Positions 1-6,601 of a stretch of DNA of 15,584 nucleotides are shown one piece after another. The notes under the pieces were generated by a model. It worked only from the letters and a program-made list of their open reading frames with translations, had not been told where the DNA came from and ran no database searches. Origin of the DNA: BS750m-G28 sp035527235 (GTDB lineage Archaea; Thermoproteota; Bathyarchaeia; TCS64); contig DATLAV010000092.1 in assembly GCA_035527235.1 (NCBI GenBank), positions 1 to 15,584 of the forward strand, in the 5' to 3' direction. A program made the position numbers and the translations under genes. The first letter of the stretch is position 1; every line of letters begins with the position of its first letter.

Positions 1-63
1 CTGGCATCAGTAGACCTTATGAGTGGGAAGGAGGATAACATTGCCCGTTCAGATGGCGGGTAA
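1..63 (+). CDS. possible C-terminal tail of an upstream gene (partial)
   Basis: One plus-strand frame is open from the first base to a TAA at 61-63. It encodes 20 residues ending in ...EDNIARSDGG. The other two plus frames hit stops early. The stop lies five bases before the AlaX ATG, which would suit an operon neighbour. The segment is far too short to assign a family, and it could equally be untranslated leader. Confidence 0.3.
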   Translation: MASVDLMSGKEDNIARSDGG

Positions 64-68
64 CGGAA

Positions 69-800
69 ATGACTGAAAGAGGGTGGAACCCGAACGATTT
101 CTTCTCCTCTACACCACTCTACGTTGAGGACAGCTACATCAAAGAATTCGACGCTGAGGTCATCAAGGCGGGTCCGAAGTTTGTCATCTTGGACCAGACA
201 GCGTTCTACCCCGATTCAGGTGGCCAGCCCTCCGATAAGGGGACTCTCACAGTCGACGGTGCGAATGTCGCCGTCGTTAAGGTGATGAAGAGGGGGAAGG
301 ATATCTATCACTATCTGGGTGATGATGTGCCGGTGGGCGCGTCGGTGCATGGAGTCATCGATTGGGGGTCCCGGTTCTGGAACATGAGGCGGCACAGCGG
401 TGAGCACCTGCTGACGGGCCTCTTCGAGGGGCGGGGGTCTGGGCCAAAGGTCTACTCGGATTTCTCTCGCCTGGAGTTCAAGCCCTCGGGGATCACCGAG
501 GAGACCGTGAGCCAGGTGTGGGGGGAGTTCGACGCCATCGTCGAGGAGGACATCCCCCTCCGCATCTACCATACATCGAGGGGGGAGCTGGAGGGGGAGG
601 AGGACGAGAGGAAGAGGAGTTTCCTAGATAAGATCCCAAGGGCTATCGAGACGCTGAGGATGGTGGAGATACCTGGGCATGCCCTCACATTCTGCTTCGG
701 GACCCACGTGAAGAGCACGGGTGAGATCGGGAAGCTCGGGGAGTTGTCGCTGAAGGTGGGGAAAAAGGGGAGGAGGACCGTCTATTTCTCCCTGGTGTGA
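69..800 (+). CDS. alaX: alanyl-tRNA editing protein, AlaX family
   Basis: A stand-alone trans-editing hydrolase of 243 residues. The family removes serine or glycine wrongly attached to tRNA-Ala, using a domain homologous to the editing domain of alanyl-tRNA synthetase. Residues 47-58 form the glycine-rich motif (YPDSGGQPSDKG) typical of the AlaX-M class and its beta-barrel N-terminal half. The zinc-binding HxxxH is H109/H113 (HSGEH), and the paired CxxxH is C209/H213 in CFGTHVKSTGEIG, so all four expected metal ligands are present. Length fits the medium AlaX class, and there is no synthetase catalytic domain or C-Ala domain. The start follows a GG-rich leader five bases after a possible upstream stop. 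The next gene appears to have its own promoter. The family call is secure. Whether serine or glycine is the main substrate cannot be read from the sequence. Confidence 0.93.
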   Translation: MTERGWNPNDFFSSTPLYVEDSYIKEFDAEVIKAGPKFVILDQTAFYPDSGGQPSDKGTLTVDGANVAVVKVMKRGKDIYHYLGDDVPVGASVHGVIDWGSRFWNMRRHSGEHLLTGLFEGRGSGPKVYSDFSRLEFKPSGITEETVSQVWGEFDAIVEEDIPLRIYHTSRGELEGEEDERKRSFLDKIPRAIETLRMVEIPGHALTFCFGTHVKSTGEIGKLGELSLKVGKKGRRTVYFSLV

Positions 801-818
801 CCGTGTTTTCTCAATAAG

Positions 819-831
819 TTAATAAGATTTA
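819..831 (+). promoter_or_regulatory. TATA-like promoter of the lemA-htpX pair
   Basis: The intergenic stretch after alaX has an A+T-rich core, TTAATAAGATTTA, about 30-40 bases before the lemA ATG. That is where an archaeal box A would sit for a transcript with a short leader. A GGTG at 849-852 could serve as a weak Shine-Dalgarno for the ATG at 860. Inferred from composition and spacing only. Confidence 0.4.
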
Positions 832-859
832 GCGAGTGAGAACCTAGTGGTGTTCATGA

Positions 860-1405
860 ATGGCCTATGAATGGTTGTTGCTTGTTGCCGTTGTAGTGAT
901 CGTCGCCTTCGTCTTCGTGACCTATTATAACCGTATCAGGGTACTCGCTAACCGTATCGAGGAGGCGTGGTCCCAGATCGACGTTCAGCTGAGGAAGCGG
1001 TTCGATCTGGTGCCGAACCTCGTGGAGACTGTGAAGGGGTACGCGGAGCATGAGAGGGGGATCTTCGAGAGGATCGCCGAGGCTCGCGCGGGGATGGTGA
1101 CTGGAAGCAGGGAGGACAGGGTGGCCGCGGATAACATGCTCACGGGGGCGCTGCGTCAGCTCTTCGCCGTAGCGGAGGCGTATCCGGACCTGAAGGCTGC
1201 GGAGAACTTTAAACTGCTTCAGGAGCAGCTTGAGGGTTTGGAGAACAAGATCGCTTATGCTCGTCAGTTCTATAACAGCACCGTGTTGCAGTACAACAAC
1301 CTGATCACGACGATCCCGGGTGTCTGGTTCGCTGGGGGTAGGCAGAAGCATGGGTTCCTAGAGATCCCTGAGGAGAGCCGTGAGGCTCCTAAAGTGGAGT
1401 TCTGA
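860..1405 (+). CDS. lemA: LemA family membrane-anchored protein
   Basis: 181 residues with an N-terminal transmembrane anchor (about 5-22), then a long helical domain rich in charged residues. The signature block runs IEEAWSQIDVQLRKRFDLVPNLVETVKGYAEHE, the hallmark of LemA, followed by the usual C-terminal YNNLITTIPG region. LemA proteins have a short outside or extracytoplasmic N-terminus and a coiled helical bundle. Their biochemical role is poorly defined, but they very often sit next to HtpX/M48 proteases, as here. The stop codon shares one base with the ATG of the protease gene (TGATG), so the two are almost certainly co-translated. Length is normal for the family. An earlier ATG at 856 gives only a four-codon frame and was not used. 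Confidence 0.93.
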   Translation: MAYEWLLLVAVVVIVAFVFVTYYNRIRVLANRIEEAWSQIDVQLRKRFDLVPNLVETVKGYAEHERGIFERIAEARAGMVTGSREDRVAADNMLTGALRQLFAVAEAYPDLKAAENFKLLQEQLEGLENKIAYARQFYNSTVLQYNNLITTIPGVWFAGGRQKHGFLEIPEESREAPKVEF

Positions 1406-2298
1406 TGGGGCGCGTCAGCTTCTACGATGAGGTCCGGCGGAACAGGCGTAGCTCGCTGATTCTTGCGGCCGTGTTAGTGGTGGTAGTCGTCGCCCTAGCC
1501 TACTCCCTTGCTTTTCTGCTGGCGCCGGGGTCGGAGGTTGCGGTGCTGGTGTTGACGATGGTGTTCATGGGGTTCTACGTCTACGGCTCCTTCGTGGGAG
1601 GTGACAGGGTGTTACTCTCGTCGACTGGGGCGGTGCCTGCGGTGGGGGATGAGTGGGTCTACCTGAGGGACACGGTGGAGGGGCTGAGCATCGCCGCGGG
1701 GATCCCGGCTCCCGCCGTCTACGTGATCCACAGCGACGAGATCAATGCTTTTGCGACGGGGCGGGATCCGGAGCATGCGAGCGTGGCTGTGACGACGGGG
1801 CTGGTGAGGCTTCTGGATCGTCAGGAGCTGGAGGGGGTGGTGGCCCACGAGGTCTCACACGTCAGGAATCAGGATATTATGTTCATGACGCTGGTGGCGG
1901 TGATGGTGGGGCTGGTGGCGATCCTGAGCCACGTCATATTGAGGACGTTCAGGTTCAGGGGGAGACGGGGGAGGGACCGGGGTGGGCTGGGGGTCGCCGT
2001 CCTGGCGGTGGGGTTCGTTCTGGCGGTCTTCGCGCCGCTCCTGACGCGGCTGGTGCAGTTAGCGGTGAGTCGGCGAAGGGAGTTTATGGCGGACGCTTCT
2101 GGGGTGGAGTTGACCCGGTATGCGGGGGGGTTGGCGTCGGCGTTGGAGGTGATCAGGGATCATAATCGGGGTGTGATGGACGTGAGCGAGGCGGTGAGCC
2201 ATCTTTTCTTCGTGGATCCGAACAGGAGCGCGTTGGATGCGTTGTATGCGACGCATCCTCCCGTCGATGAGAGGATCAGGCGGCTCAGGGCGATGTAG
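1405..2298 (+). CDS. htpX: M48 family zinc metalloprotease, HtpX-like
   Basis: An integral-membrane endopeptidase of 297 residues, thought by homology to degrade damaged or misfolded membrane proteins. Two hydrophobic segments lie at about 17-42 and 46-64, then the cytosolic catalytic region, then two more at about 157-178 and 193-215. The zinc motif HEVSH spans 148-152 (H148, E149 catalytic, H152). The third ligand is E226 in the downstream RRREFMAD block. The C-terminus THPPVDERIRRL is the typical M48B ending, so the TAG at 2296-2298 acts as a real stop. The gene overlaps lemA by one base. This LemA-HtpX pairing is common in bacteria and archaea and suggests a joint role in membrane-protein quality control. 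All catalytic residues are present. Confidence 0.95.
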   Translation: MGRVSFYDEVRRNRRSSLILAAVLVVVVVALAYSLAFLLAPGSEVAVLVLTMVFMGFYVYGSFVGGDRVLLSSTGAVPAVGDEWVYLRDTVEGLSIAAGIPAPAVYVIHSDEINAFATGRDPEHASVAVTTGLVRLLDRQELEGVVAHEVSHVRNQDIMFMTLVAVMVGLVAILSHVILRTFRFRGRRGRDRGGLGVAVLAVGFVLAVFAPLLTRLVQLAVSRRREFMADASGVELTRYAGGLASALEVIRDHNRGVMDVSEAVSHLFFVDPNRSALDALYATHPPVDERIRRLRAM

Positions 2299-2355
2299 TG
2301 CCTCCGACAGTGGCGGGTCATAAGGATTTGGGGGGGTCACCCATCTGTGGTTTAT

Positions 2356-2955
2356 TTAGGGGGAGTGTCCTGGATTTTTTGGGCCCTTGAAGGGAGTCAG
2401 ATCAGGGGGGGTCAGTGCCCTCCTCGTGAACTGTTTGGCGTTCTCCAGGTCCTCTGGGGTCGGGTGTCTCCTCGCCTCCTCCAAGTACTGTTCCCATTCG
2501 TCGTCGTCCTTGATTATCGCGTTCTTAATGAAGAACTCGATGCCGGGGTTGGGAGCGCCCATGCAGTTGAAGTGGCCTCTGTAGTCTATCCCCATCTCGG
2601 TTGTCACCCTCTCGAAGGTCCTTAGGCCCTTCGCCGCCCATCTGTCGAAGAGTTTCTGGGCTCGATTGAAGCGTTTGTTGTCCCGGACGAGGGTGGCGTG
2701 GATGTAGAAGCCGGCCATGGAGTAGGGGGAGTTCTCCGGGATGGACTCCAGAAAATTTATCATGGGTCTAGCGAGGTCACTGTCGTGGCAGGCTGTGCCC
2801 GTGAAGACCAGGTCGTATCCATGGAGGTCGTCGACGCTGACCTCGTCCAGGCGCCTCAGGTCGGCTTCGCGCCCCTTCGAGGTCTCCTCGTGTATGCTCT
2901 AGGCGACCTTTTCGGTGTTGAAGGTCTCGCTGTAGTAGACTACGAGGACCTTCAT
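2356..2955 (-). pseudogene. flavodoxin-like protein gene with an in-frame TAG at codon 19
   Basis: Reading the minus strand from an ATG at 2955-2953 gives a flavodoxin-like N-terminus: a first beta strand MKVLVVYY followed by the phosphate-loop-like SETFNTEKVA. A TAG at 2901-2899 then interrupts codon 19. The frame continues without a shift through DLVFTGTACHDSDLARP, a flavodoxin-type 50s-loop region, and on to a TAA at 2358-2356. Read through, the product is about 199 residues. The part after the stop is open from an internal ATG at 2763 (135 residues), but a product starting there would lack the FMN phosphate loop. I read it as a gene inactivated by a point mutation. A suppressed amber or a sequencing error is possible. 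The gene is convergent with htpX, and both genes end within 60 bases of each other. Confidence 0.65.
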
Positions 2956-2988
2956 GGAGGTTCAATACAGGGGGTGTTCATATATCGT

Positions 2989-3273
2989 TTTACGCGCGAC
3001 AAGAGGGTCCGGTTTGGGCACCCGTTTACGCGCGCGAGGAACAAGATATCCTACATCTGCAAGTAGTGGGAGTACCTCGTGGGCGAGATAGAGAAGAGGG
3101 GCGACGACAAGTATCTACCCGAGGTATGGCGTGCAAACTAACCTGCGCACGTATTCTAATTGGACCCCAACGTCACCTGAAGGCGGAGATCATGGTCTCG
3201 GCGAAGCCGGCTAAGGCACGTCAGGGCGTACGAAATACACAGGGGTCATGAGACACCGGGACACGCGCGTAAA
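2989..3273. repeat. three copies of TTTACGCGCG, two direct and one inverted
   Basis: TTTACGCGCG occurs at 2989-2998 and 3025-3034 on the plus strand, and in inverted orientation (CGCGCGTAAA) at 3264-3273. The outer pair brackets about 285 bases that hold no intact gene. This could be the ends of a small non-autonomous element, a set of operator sites for the neighbouring genes, or coincidence. I see no clear target-site duplication. Confidence 0.35.
3001..3141 (+). pseudogene. coding-like remnant of an unidentified gene, broken by TAG
   Basis: The stretch 2956-3306 has no intact gene I can support. Within it, the plus frame through 3013-3141 has gene-like codon use (AGG, GAG, AAG, GAC). It reads FGHPFTRARNKISYICK, then TAG at 3064-3066, then WEYLVGEIEKRGDDKYLPEVWRAN and a TAA at 3139-3141. 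Its 5' boundary is unclear because the same frame runs back antisense to the flavodoxin gene. I do not recognise the family. It may be a degraded 3' end of a lost gene, or chance. Confidence 0.25.
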
Positions 3274-3306
3274 TTGCTTATTCTACTTGGTATTGAGGTA
3301 AGTCAT

Positions 3307-3735
3307 ATGATCAGCTCAGTCTCAGCTACAGTAGGAAAGCTCTCACTAGTCGCAGGACTATTGTTCGTTGTTTTGAAGATCGTCTACAAGAGATCGAATA
3401 ACGAGAGGTTCAGGTCATTTTATGAAGGGAGGAGGACACTCCTATACCAGGTGCACGTCAACGTCTCCAAGTTGGCGGTGTTCTTAGCGTTCGTACACGG
3501 ATTCACGGTGACGCCAATAGATGGGACATATAATATCACGGGTTGGTTGTACGGGGTGTCCATGGTCATTCTGCTGGGATTGGGAGTATACCTGAGCATC
3601 AGGAACGACGCTAAGCCTATGGATGAGGAAAGCGACAGAAAATGGAGGACGCTCAGAATCGCGAAGTGGATATTGACAGTCTTAACAGTGTTCTTTCTAC
3701 TGCTTCATTACAAATTGTACGATTGGTCACCATAA
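3307..3735 (+). CDS. small four-helix membrane protein with conserved-looking histidines, function unknown
   Basis: 142 residues from the ATG at 3307, which follows GAGGT at good Shine-Dalgarno spacing. An upstream TTG at 3274 would add 11 residues. Four hydrophobic helices lie at about 8-27, 46-66, 79-98 and 118-135, with positively charged loops. Helix 2 carries H50 and H64, 14 residues apart, and helix 4 carries H134. A same-helix histidine pair at that spacing is typical of bis-heme b membrane proteins such as ferric-reductase-like or cytochrome b561-like domains. The expected second histidine in helix 4 is missing, so heme binding is only a suggestion. The gene is visibly richer in A+T than its neighbours, and isolated, which may mean recent acquisition. 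The 210 bases after it (3736-3945) hold only A+T-rich sequence with no gene. Confidence 0.6.
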   Translation: MISSVSATVGKLSLVAGLLFVVLKIVYKRSNNERFRSFYEGRRTLLYQVHVNVSKLAVFLAFVHGFTVTPIDGTYNITGWLYGVSMVILLGLGVYLSIRNDAKPMDEESDRKWRTLRIAKWILTVLTVFFLLLHYKLYDWSP

Positions 3736-3945
3736 ATGCGCGCGCAGAAGAAATAGGATTCTCGGAACTCGATATCCCAGACTATCTATAACACTCCATA
3801 ATTTTATCCTGACCTACTCACAGCATTATCTAGGATAAAGAAATGGATGGCTGCCCAGTTATTACACCAAATTCGTTTCAAAAATTAATATATTCTGAGA
3901 GACGGGAATCTGGGGTTAGAGGATGAAAAAAAGGGCGGGGTATAG

Positions 3946-4668
3946 CTACAGGTTCACTTTCCTTCTGTACTGGTAGTAGACGTCGATGAAGGCGAGGCTG
4001 ATGACGACCCCCAGAGCCGCTGTGAGCAGTCCCCCGAGGAAGGGCACCCATCCGAGAAGGGCGTACCCGACTATCGAGAGCAGCAGTATGACGATGATGT
4101 CTCCGAGGTCCGTGATCAGTACGTTGAAGGCCCTGCCGGCGGCGATCATGACGCCGGTCTCGTCCATCACTACGATGACGGACAGCATCACGGCTACGGG
4201 AATCAGTATTATGGTGATGGACAGCAGTACGCTGAGGATCGAGGCGCCGATGAATGTGACGATCCTTGAGACGACGTAGCTCATGCTCTGGCCCAGGTCG
4301 AGAGGCTTCTCAGTGTAAGCGTCCCTCGCCATGTCGATGGAGGCGAAGTTGAGTATGTACACGGCGATGGAACCAACTAGGGAGATGAGGCCAGCGATGA
4401 GGTGGAGGGGTGAGAACCCGGTCTGGTAGAAGGGGGTCCCACCCAAGTTGTCGATGATGCTGGAGATGACTCCGCCCAGCAGCGCCGGGGCGAAGACCAT
4501 GGGCTGGGCGGAGGCGATCCTCCACGCCATGTTGAGGTGACCGACGGCGCTCACCTCGACGGGCCGCGTCGAACGCTCACCCTCCGGAGTCTTTAGTCTC
4601 TCACCGCAGTCTGGGCAGACGGTGTAGTCGTCCTGAATCTCTTTACCGCAGTTGGGACAATAAGGCAA
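3946..4668 (-). CDS. zinc-ribbon multi-pass membrane protein, function unknown
   Basis: 240 residues. The N-terminus is a short zinc ribbon, with C4/C7 (CPNC) and C18/C21 (CPDC) as the four ligands. A polar linker of about 20 residues follows, then five or six hydrophobic segments between about 55 and 228 and a basic C-terminus (YRRKVNL). The layout matches the many archaeal 'zinc ribbon plus membrane domain' proteins, related in pattern to DUF975/glycerophosphoryl-diester-type membrane domains, whose function is unknown. The start is a TTG at 4668-4666, immediately before the ribbon, because an in-frame stop lies a few codons upstream. The gene is divergent from the DUF4438 pair, with 123 bases between them. 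It ends in TAG. Two 10-base palindromes in the shared intergenic region may regulate it. Confidence 0.75.
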   Translation of the reverse strand: MPYCPNCGKEIQDDYTVCPDCGERLKTPEGERSTRPVEVSAVGHLNMAWRIASAQPMVFAPALLGGVISSIIDNLGGTPFYQTGFSPLHLIAGLISLVGSIAVYILNFASIDMARDAYTEKPLDLGQSMSYVVSRIVTFIGASILSVLLSITIILIPVAVMLSVIVVMDETGVMIAAGRAFNVLITDLGDIIVILLLSIVGYALLGWVPFLGGLLTAALGVVISLAFIDVYYQYRRKVNL

Positions 4669-4678
4669 TTTTAGTACC

Positions 4679-4751
4679 AGTGTACACTACAGCAAGACCT
4701 GAGATAAAGCTATCTTTCCCCAGAAATGTGCCCCGAGCCCCGGGGTACCCC
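4679..4751. promoter_or_regulatory. two GTAC-centred perfect palindromes between divergent genes
   Basis: The 123-base divergent region contains AGTGTACACT at 4679-4688 and GGGGTACCCC at 4742-4751. Both are perfect 10-base palindromes centred on GTAC. The first lies about 10-20 bases before the zinc-ribbon protein start. The second lies three bases upstream of the TATA-like box of the DUF4438 pair. Their placement suits binding sites of a dimeric regulator, but this is inferred from symmetry alone. Confidence 0.35.
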
Positions 4752-4754
4752 AGA

Positions 4755-4762
4755 TTTAAAAT
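4755..4762 (+). promoter_or_regulatory. TATA-like box of the DUF4438 pair
   Basis: TTTAAAAT stands out from a G+C-rich surround, 30-37 bases before the GTG start at 4792. That fits an archaeal box A with a very short leader. GGTGAT at 4781-4786 gives a Shine-Dalgarno about six bases before the GTG. Confidence 0.5.
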
Positions 4763-4791
4763 CCCTGTGGAGCACTGAAGGGTGATGGAAC

Positions 4792-5682
4792 GTGAACACG
4801 AACGTCGATAAGCTCGTGAAGATGAAGGTCAATGGAGAGATCATCCACCCCGAGCTCTGGGTCGAGAGGAACTATGTCACCACATGGGACGGTCGACCCA
4901 AGCTCACCGTGGGCATCGGGGGCATCGTCCACAACGTCAGAGTGGGGGACCCCGTCTTCGGCTGGTACGCCGACCACCTCAACGCCGGCGTCGCCGTCTC
5001 GGACAAGGACGCGTCACGGCAGAGGGCGATCAACACCTACTCCTGCGTAGGCAACCCCGCGAAGGTCCTCACCGGGGAGGCGAAGGGAACCATGGGCGTC
5101 GTCGTCGGAAAGACCTACTTCTTCGCCGGGCGCTCCTACAGGATCATCGTCGACTTCCAGCCCGAGGATCTGGCGAAACTCGCCATAGGCGATAAGGTCG
5201 AGGTGGAAGCCTGGGGCACCGGCCTCGCCATAGACGGGCTCAAGGACGTCAGGATCTTCTCCCTCTCCCCCAGGCTCTTCAAGGCGATGGGCATCGAGGA
5301 GAGCGGCGGAAAGCTGAAGGTGCCCGTCACCAAGGTGGTCCCTGGCTACATGATGGGGGTCGGAGTCGGCAGAGGGGGCTCCCACATGGGGGCCTGGGAC
5401 ATCCAGTCCTGCAGCCCTGAGCTCAACGAGAGCATGGGGCTCGAGAAGCTAAGGTTCGGGGACATCGTCGCCGTCACCGACGTCACCTCAGACTATGGCA
5501 ACGGGGTTTACGAGGACGGTGTCATCGTCGGCGTCGTCTCCCATGGCGCCAGCGAGATCGGTGGCCACGGCCCCGGCATCGCCAGCATCATCTCAACTAG
5601 AATGGAGCACATCGAGCCCGTAGTGGACCCCAATGCCAACGCCGGATACTACCTGGGCCTCAGGAAGGACAAGGGATGGTGA
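4792..5682 (+). CDS. DUF4438 domain-containing protein (first of a tandem pair)
   Basis: 296 residues, soluble, with no signal peptide or membrane segment. The whole length matches my recollection of the DUF4438 family, which occurs in thermophilic bacteria and archaea and has no assigned function. The start is GTG, chosen for the GGTGAT Shine-Dalgarno. The ATG at 4784 is in another frame. Blocks shared with the downstream paralogue include VGDPVFGWYADH, CVGN, IGDK plus a following WG.GLA, the SLSPRLFKAM region, DIQSCSPEL, and near the C-terminus VVSHGAS followed by GHGPG. The histidine- and glycine-rich C-terminal block looks like a ligand or metal site, but no reaction can be named. Its stop overlaps the next start (TGATG), so the two products are probably made together and may form a hetero-oligomer. 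Confidence 0.8.
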   Translation: MNTNVDKLVKMKVNGEIIHPELWVERNYVTTWDGRPKLTVGIGGIVHNVRVGDPVFGWYADHLNAGVAVSDKDASRQRAINTYSCVGNPAKVLTGEAKGTMGVVVGKTYFFAGRSYRIIVDFQPEDLAKLAIGDKVEVEAWGTGLAIDGLKDVRIFSLSPRLFKAMGIEESGGKLKVPVTKVVPGYMMGVGVGRGGSHMGAWDIQSCSPELNESMGLEKLRFGDIVAVTDVTSDYGNGVYEDGVIVGVVSHGASEIGGHGPGIASIISTRMEHIEPVVDPNANAGYYLGLRKDKGW

Positions 5683-6569
5683 TGGACGTGAAGACCAACA
5701 AGGACAGGCTCGTCCAGCTCTCCGTCATGGGCTCAATTCAGCCCCCTACGTCCTCGGGTAGCTACAGGACGACCTTCGACGGCACTCCCCTCCTCGTCCC
5801 CGGTGGAGCCGGGATCAAGCTGAATTTCAGGGTCGGCGATTGCGCCTACGGCTGGGTCTCAGACCACTTCGAGCCCGGCGTCTGCATCGTGAACACGGGG
5901 ACGCCCCGTGAGTTCACCGCCCTCAACGCTTTCGCCTGCGTCGGCAACGAGACGAGGGTGATCTCCGGCGACGCCCAGGGGGAGAAGGGAACCGTCACAG
6001 GGAAGCACGGCTGGACGAAGACCTTCGTCGACTTCCCCATGGAGGTCCTGAAGAGGCTCACCATCGGTGACAAGATACAGGTGCACGGGTGGGGCGTTGG
6101 CCTCGCCACCGAGGGCTACGACGACATCAGGATAATGTCCATGTCTCCCCAGCTCTTCGAGGCGATGCCCATCAATGAGGTTGACGGGCACCTCGAGGTG
6201 CCGGTTGCCAAGATCATCGAGGGTAGGATGATGGGCTCCGGCATGGGTGGCGGAAGCGGAGGGATGCCAGACCTCGGGGACTTTGACATCCAGAGCACTT
6301 GCCCCGAACTCACGGAGACCTACGACCTCTCAGGCATCCGCATCGGGGACATCGTCGGGATAAAGGACATGTTCTCCCACTACGCCAGGGGAATTTATCC
6401 GGAGGCCGTCACCATCGGCGTCGTCTCCCACGGGGCAAGCGCCTCGACGGGGCACGGGCCGGGCGTCTCGCCCCTCATGTCTTGCAGGACCGGCAAGCTA
6501 ATGCCCGTTGAGAACGACAAGTCCAACGTCGCCTACTGGCTCAAGATCAGGCCCGACAAGGACTGGTGA
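5682..6569 (+). CDS. DUF4438 domain-containing protein (second of a tandem pair)
   Basis: 295 residues from the ATG at 5682, which shares one base with the preceding stop. An ATG at 5676 in the same frame would add two residues. The chosen start gives MDVKTNKDRLVQ, aligning with MNTNVDKLVK of the paralogue. It keeps the same order of blocks: VGDCAYGWVSDH, CVGNE, IGDK with W and GLA, MSMSPQLFEAM, DIQSTCPEL, VVSHGAS and GHGPG. This is an old tandem duplication rather than a recent one, since the copies differ throughout while all motifs survive in both. A glycine/methionine-rich loop (about 188-200) replaces a shorter one in the first copy. Function is unknown. The gene converges on the MFS gene, with only about 18 bases between their stops. 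Confidence 0.8.
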   Translation: MDVKTNKDRLVQLSVMGSIQPPTSSGSYRTTFDGTPLLVPGGAGIKLNFRVGDCAYGWVSDHFEPGVCIVNTGTPREFTALNAFACVGNETRVISGDAQGEKGTVTGKHGWTKTFVDFPMEVLKRLTIGDKIQVHGWGVGLATEGYDDIRIMSMSPQLFEAMPINEVDGHLEVPVAKIIEGRMMGSGMGGGSGGMPDLGDFDIQSTCPELTETYDLSGIRIGDIVGIKDMFSHYARGIYPEAVTIGVVSHGASASTGHGPGVSPLMSCRTGKLMPVENDKSNVAYWLKIRPDKDW

Positions 6570-6580
6570 CCTTCCCAACC

Positions 6581-6601
6581 CTTTTTTTCAGGCCATTTTT
6601 T
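6581..6601 (+). terminator. T-rich terminator after the DUF4438 pair
   Basis: A run of seven Ts at 6582-6588 and a second T-run at 6596-6601 follow the stop directly. Archaeal RNA polymerase ends at such T-tracts without needing a hairpin. The signal overlaps the 3' end of the convergent transporter gene. Confidence 0.5.

Noticed and set aside
2848..2861. CCAGGCGCCTCAGG shared with the last bases of the window (near 15568-15581)
   Set aside because: Both copies encode an LRRL-type peptide with the preferred codons of this genome, so a chance match between coding sequences is enough.
3066..3251. Plus-strand 61-codon frame in the gene-poor stretch
   Set aside because: It needs a non-ATG start, is arginine-rich and motif-free, and overlaps in another frame the more coding-like remnant. 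I do not consider it a gene.
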